Positions 62,351-64,000 of a stretch of 64,000 nucleotides of DNA are shown piece after piece. The position numbers were made by a program, and so were the translations under genes. This DNA is from Saturnia japonica (lineage: Eukaryota; Arthropoda; Insecta; Lepidoptera; Saturniidae): contig CM065309.1 of assembly GCA_033032175.1 (NCBI GenBank), forward strand, positions 16,554,001 through 16,618,000, given 5' to 3'. A model generated the notes under the pieces. It was not told the DNA's origin and ran no database searches. It saw only the letters and a program-made list of their open reading frames with translations. Numbering within the stretch: position 1 is the stretch's first letter; each line of letters starts with the position of its first letter.

Positions 62351-62772
62351 AGAAATTCTGTAACTATACAACAAATAATCTATTATAATAAACAGAGTCT
62401 GGACGTTAAGTGATTATTTGCATGTATAAGTAGTTAGGTACATAAACTACTTATTTTTGTATAAGAACTATTTTAGAGAATTTTTGTATTGTAGTGAGTT
62501 TTTCCGACAAATATGAGAATGCGTTACTTTTGTGATCAAAATGTTACTTTTTGAGCAGTCCCTGGTAACTTTTTACTTTCGGCCACGCGCGTTAAAATGT
62601 AATGTTTGCTTACCTAGGCTAAGAACTTAAGTACTTGTCCCCATTTGAGAGTTCTTTGTAACAATGGAATAAAAAAAAAAGAAAGGTGGAAGTCAAAAAT
62701 AGACAGTTTTTGTCCAAATTGGCCGATTTATATATCGCTTTACGTTGCCAAATCGTGCTGAAATAGTATAGT

Positions 62773-63262
62773 CCAAGATCCCAGAGCAATAAGACACAAC
62801 TTATTTTCTAAATCATAGAACTTTCGCGCTCATACTTATAGTTGAGTAATTTTTGTGTTTAGGGGATGTTTGGTCATTGCAATTTGTCTGACTGATTAAA
62901 TATAACTTTTTAATATTTATCTTAATAACATATATAAAAATCAGACATTTAAAAATTAAATTAAGTTCATTTTTTTTTTGTAGAGCTTTAAAGCGTCTGA
63001 CAAAAGTTCTGGCGCCATGGAAAACGTCTGACTTTTTTGATATTACTTCAGAGTAATATTCTACAAAATATATATAAAAATCAGTCATTCAAATTTAAGT
63101 TAAGTAATTCTGATTTTTAGTTACCTTTCTCACCTGGTACCTGCGCAGGTGTCACCGAGCCAACTCCACAAACGTACAGGTATTAAAAAGTACACGAGAG
63201 ACTACTAAGAACCGAAAATTCTATGCTTTAGAAAATAAGTTGTGTCTTATCGCTCTGGATCT
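62773..63262. mobile_element. MITE 5 (CAGAGCAATAAGACACAACT inverted repeats)
   Basis: Left arm 62773-62825 (CCAAGATCCCAGAGCAATAA, GACACAACTTATTTTCTAAA) matches the reverse of 63216-63262 (GTAAGATCCAGAGCGATAAG, ACACAACTTATTTTCTAAAG) over about 50 bp with four or five differences. Inside, ATATATAAAAATCAG is directly repeated at 62931 and 63068. No transposase. Confidence 0.8.
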
Positions 63263-63405
63263 TACTCTAGTACCAATGTGCTTGATTTCTCAACAAAAAG
63301 TGGTGTAAATTAAAAGCTCGAACATAAAACGACATTATGAGACCACGCACACATAATTTGCCGAAAATTTTCCACTTGGTAGTAAACCTGTGTAAAAGTT
63401 TATTG

Positions 63406-63840
63406 TCAAATTACACATCTTCTACCCAGATAATGAGTCCTTCGATGAATAAGCAAGAGCAATGTGCTGACACTTGCTAAGTACATGAAAACATTCACCA
63501 ATGCTAACTTAGTTAAGGAATGCATTCTCGAGGCAGGCAATAGTTTGTTTGAGAACAGAAAAGATGTTGTTGGGACTATTCTGTTATATGCGACCACAAT
63601 CTCTAGAAATACACACGTTTTATTTGAACAAAATCATTATGATGTGAAACGGCAGTTAAATAATGCAGACTATTATATCTTAGCTATGGATGAATCATGC
63701 GATGTTACTAATAAAGCATAACTGATTATTTTTGTACGTTACCTGGACAAAATGAAAGAAACTTTTTTTGGAAGAGTTATCGGTTATTATGTCATTATTA
63801 GGAAGAACCAGAGGAGAAAACATGATCATTAAATTTAACC
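63406..63840 (+). mobile_element. hAT-like transposase fragment
   Basis: One open stretch (63464-63721) with YMKTFTNANLVKECILEAGN, then VKRQLNNADYYILAMDESCD and VTNKA, continuing after a stop as IIFVRYLDKMKETFFGRVIG. The KxFTxAxLVKEC and ALDES(T/C)DVT motifs are those of ZBED5/GTF2IRD2-like hAT transposase relatives. Small remnant with stops, no ends seen. Confidence 0.55.
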
Positions 63841-64000
63841 TTTTAAACTTTTATTCAATTTTTTTTAATTTGCTGCGACCCGCCTTTAACCTATATTAAT
63901 CCAGCCGAATGGCCCCTACTTCCAATAAGTCTGTGCATCCCTGTGGTACGGTGATTAATCTTTACCCAGCAGCGAGATATTTAAATTCAGCAAATATGTA
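63841..64000 (+). other. right edge, no feature seen
   Basis: Contains CTGCGACCCGCCTTTAACC and GTGCATCCCTGTGGTACGG, which may be the tail of the preceding hAT-like element. No gene. Confidence 0.3.

Noticed and set aside
1..64000. CRISPR array, bacterial operons, Shine-Dalgarno sites
   Set aside because: All evidence (spliced genes, SINEs, LINEs, mariners, poly(A) signals) is of an animal nuclear genome; the only tandem arrays are a minisatellite and microsatellites without spacers.

Overview
This is an AT-rich, repeat-dense animal genome segment, almost certainly from a moth or butterfly. The only host genes I can assemble are three members of the insect 27 kDa hemolymph glycoprotein family (DUF1397; P27K of Manduca is the named member). 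Around and inside them lie tRNA-derived SINEs, mariner and Tc1 elements, MITEs and dispersed repeats of lepidopteran type. Every host coding exon is short (6 to 164 nt); the only long open frames belong to transposons.

Layout. Gene 1 (178-22168, + strand, 7 exons, 229 aa) and gene 2 (25283-39946, + strand, 7 exons, 228 aa) are a head-to-tail tandem duplicate offset by about 25.1 kb. They share the promoter/5' UTR block, exon phases, parts of several introns and the 3' flank. Both encode small secreted proteins: signal peptide, cysteine-rich body, and a C-terminus ending just after the last cysteine. Gene 3 (46029-56504, - strand, converging on gene 2) is an older paralogue. Exons 3 to 7 are present; exons 1 and 2 were not found and probably lie beyond the right edge. 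Its exon 5 is nine codons longer and rich in N-glycosylation sequons, and its last exon encodes a hydrophilic linker plus hydrophobic tail that looks like a GPI-anchor signal, where genes 1 and 2 have a single Asn codon. The cluster may therefore pair two soluble hemolymph forms with one membrane-tethered form.

The exons show that the protein is an internal repeat. Exons 3+4 and exons 5+6 encode two homologous cysteine modules, C-x8-C-x10-C-x23-C and C-x8-C-x7-C-x21-C, with identical spacing in all three genes and an intron just before the first cysteine of each.

Introns and intergenic DNA. Intron 1 of gene 1 holds SINEs and a broken Tc1 (5071-6668). Intron 1 of gene 2 holds a decayed transposase-like gene (27090-29837) split by a solo LTR with a perfect 5-bp target duplication (28304-28738), plus a LINE remnant. 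Intron 3 of gene 2 holds a dead mariner (35408-36704). The gene 2/gene 3 intergenic space holds four MITE-like inverted-repeat elements. Gene 3 introns hold a DD41D mariner with one frameshift (47930-49231) and, upstream of exon 3, a decayed DD34D mariner and a Tc1 with an intact 347-aa DD34E transposase (58903-60501). The right edge holds another MITE and a hAT-like fragment. No tRNA, rRNA, CRISPR or bacterial-type feature was seen.
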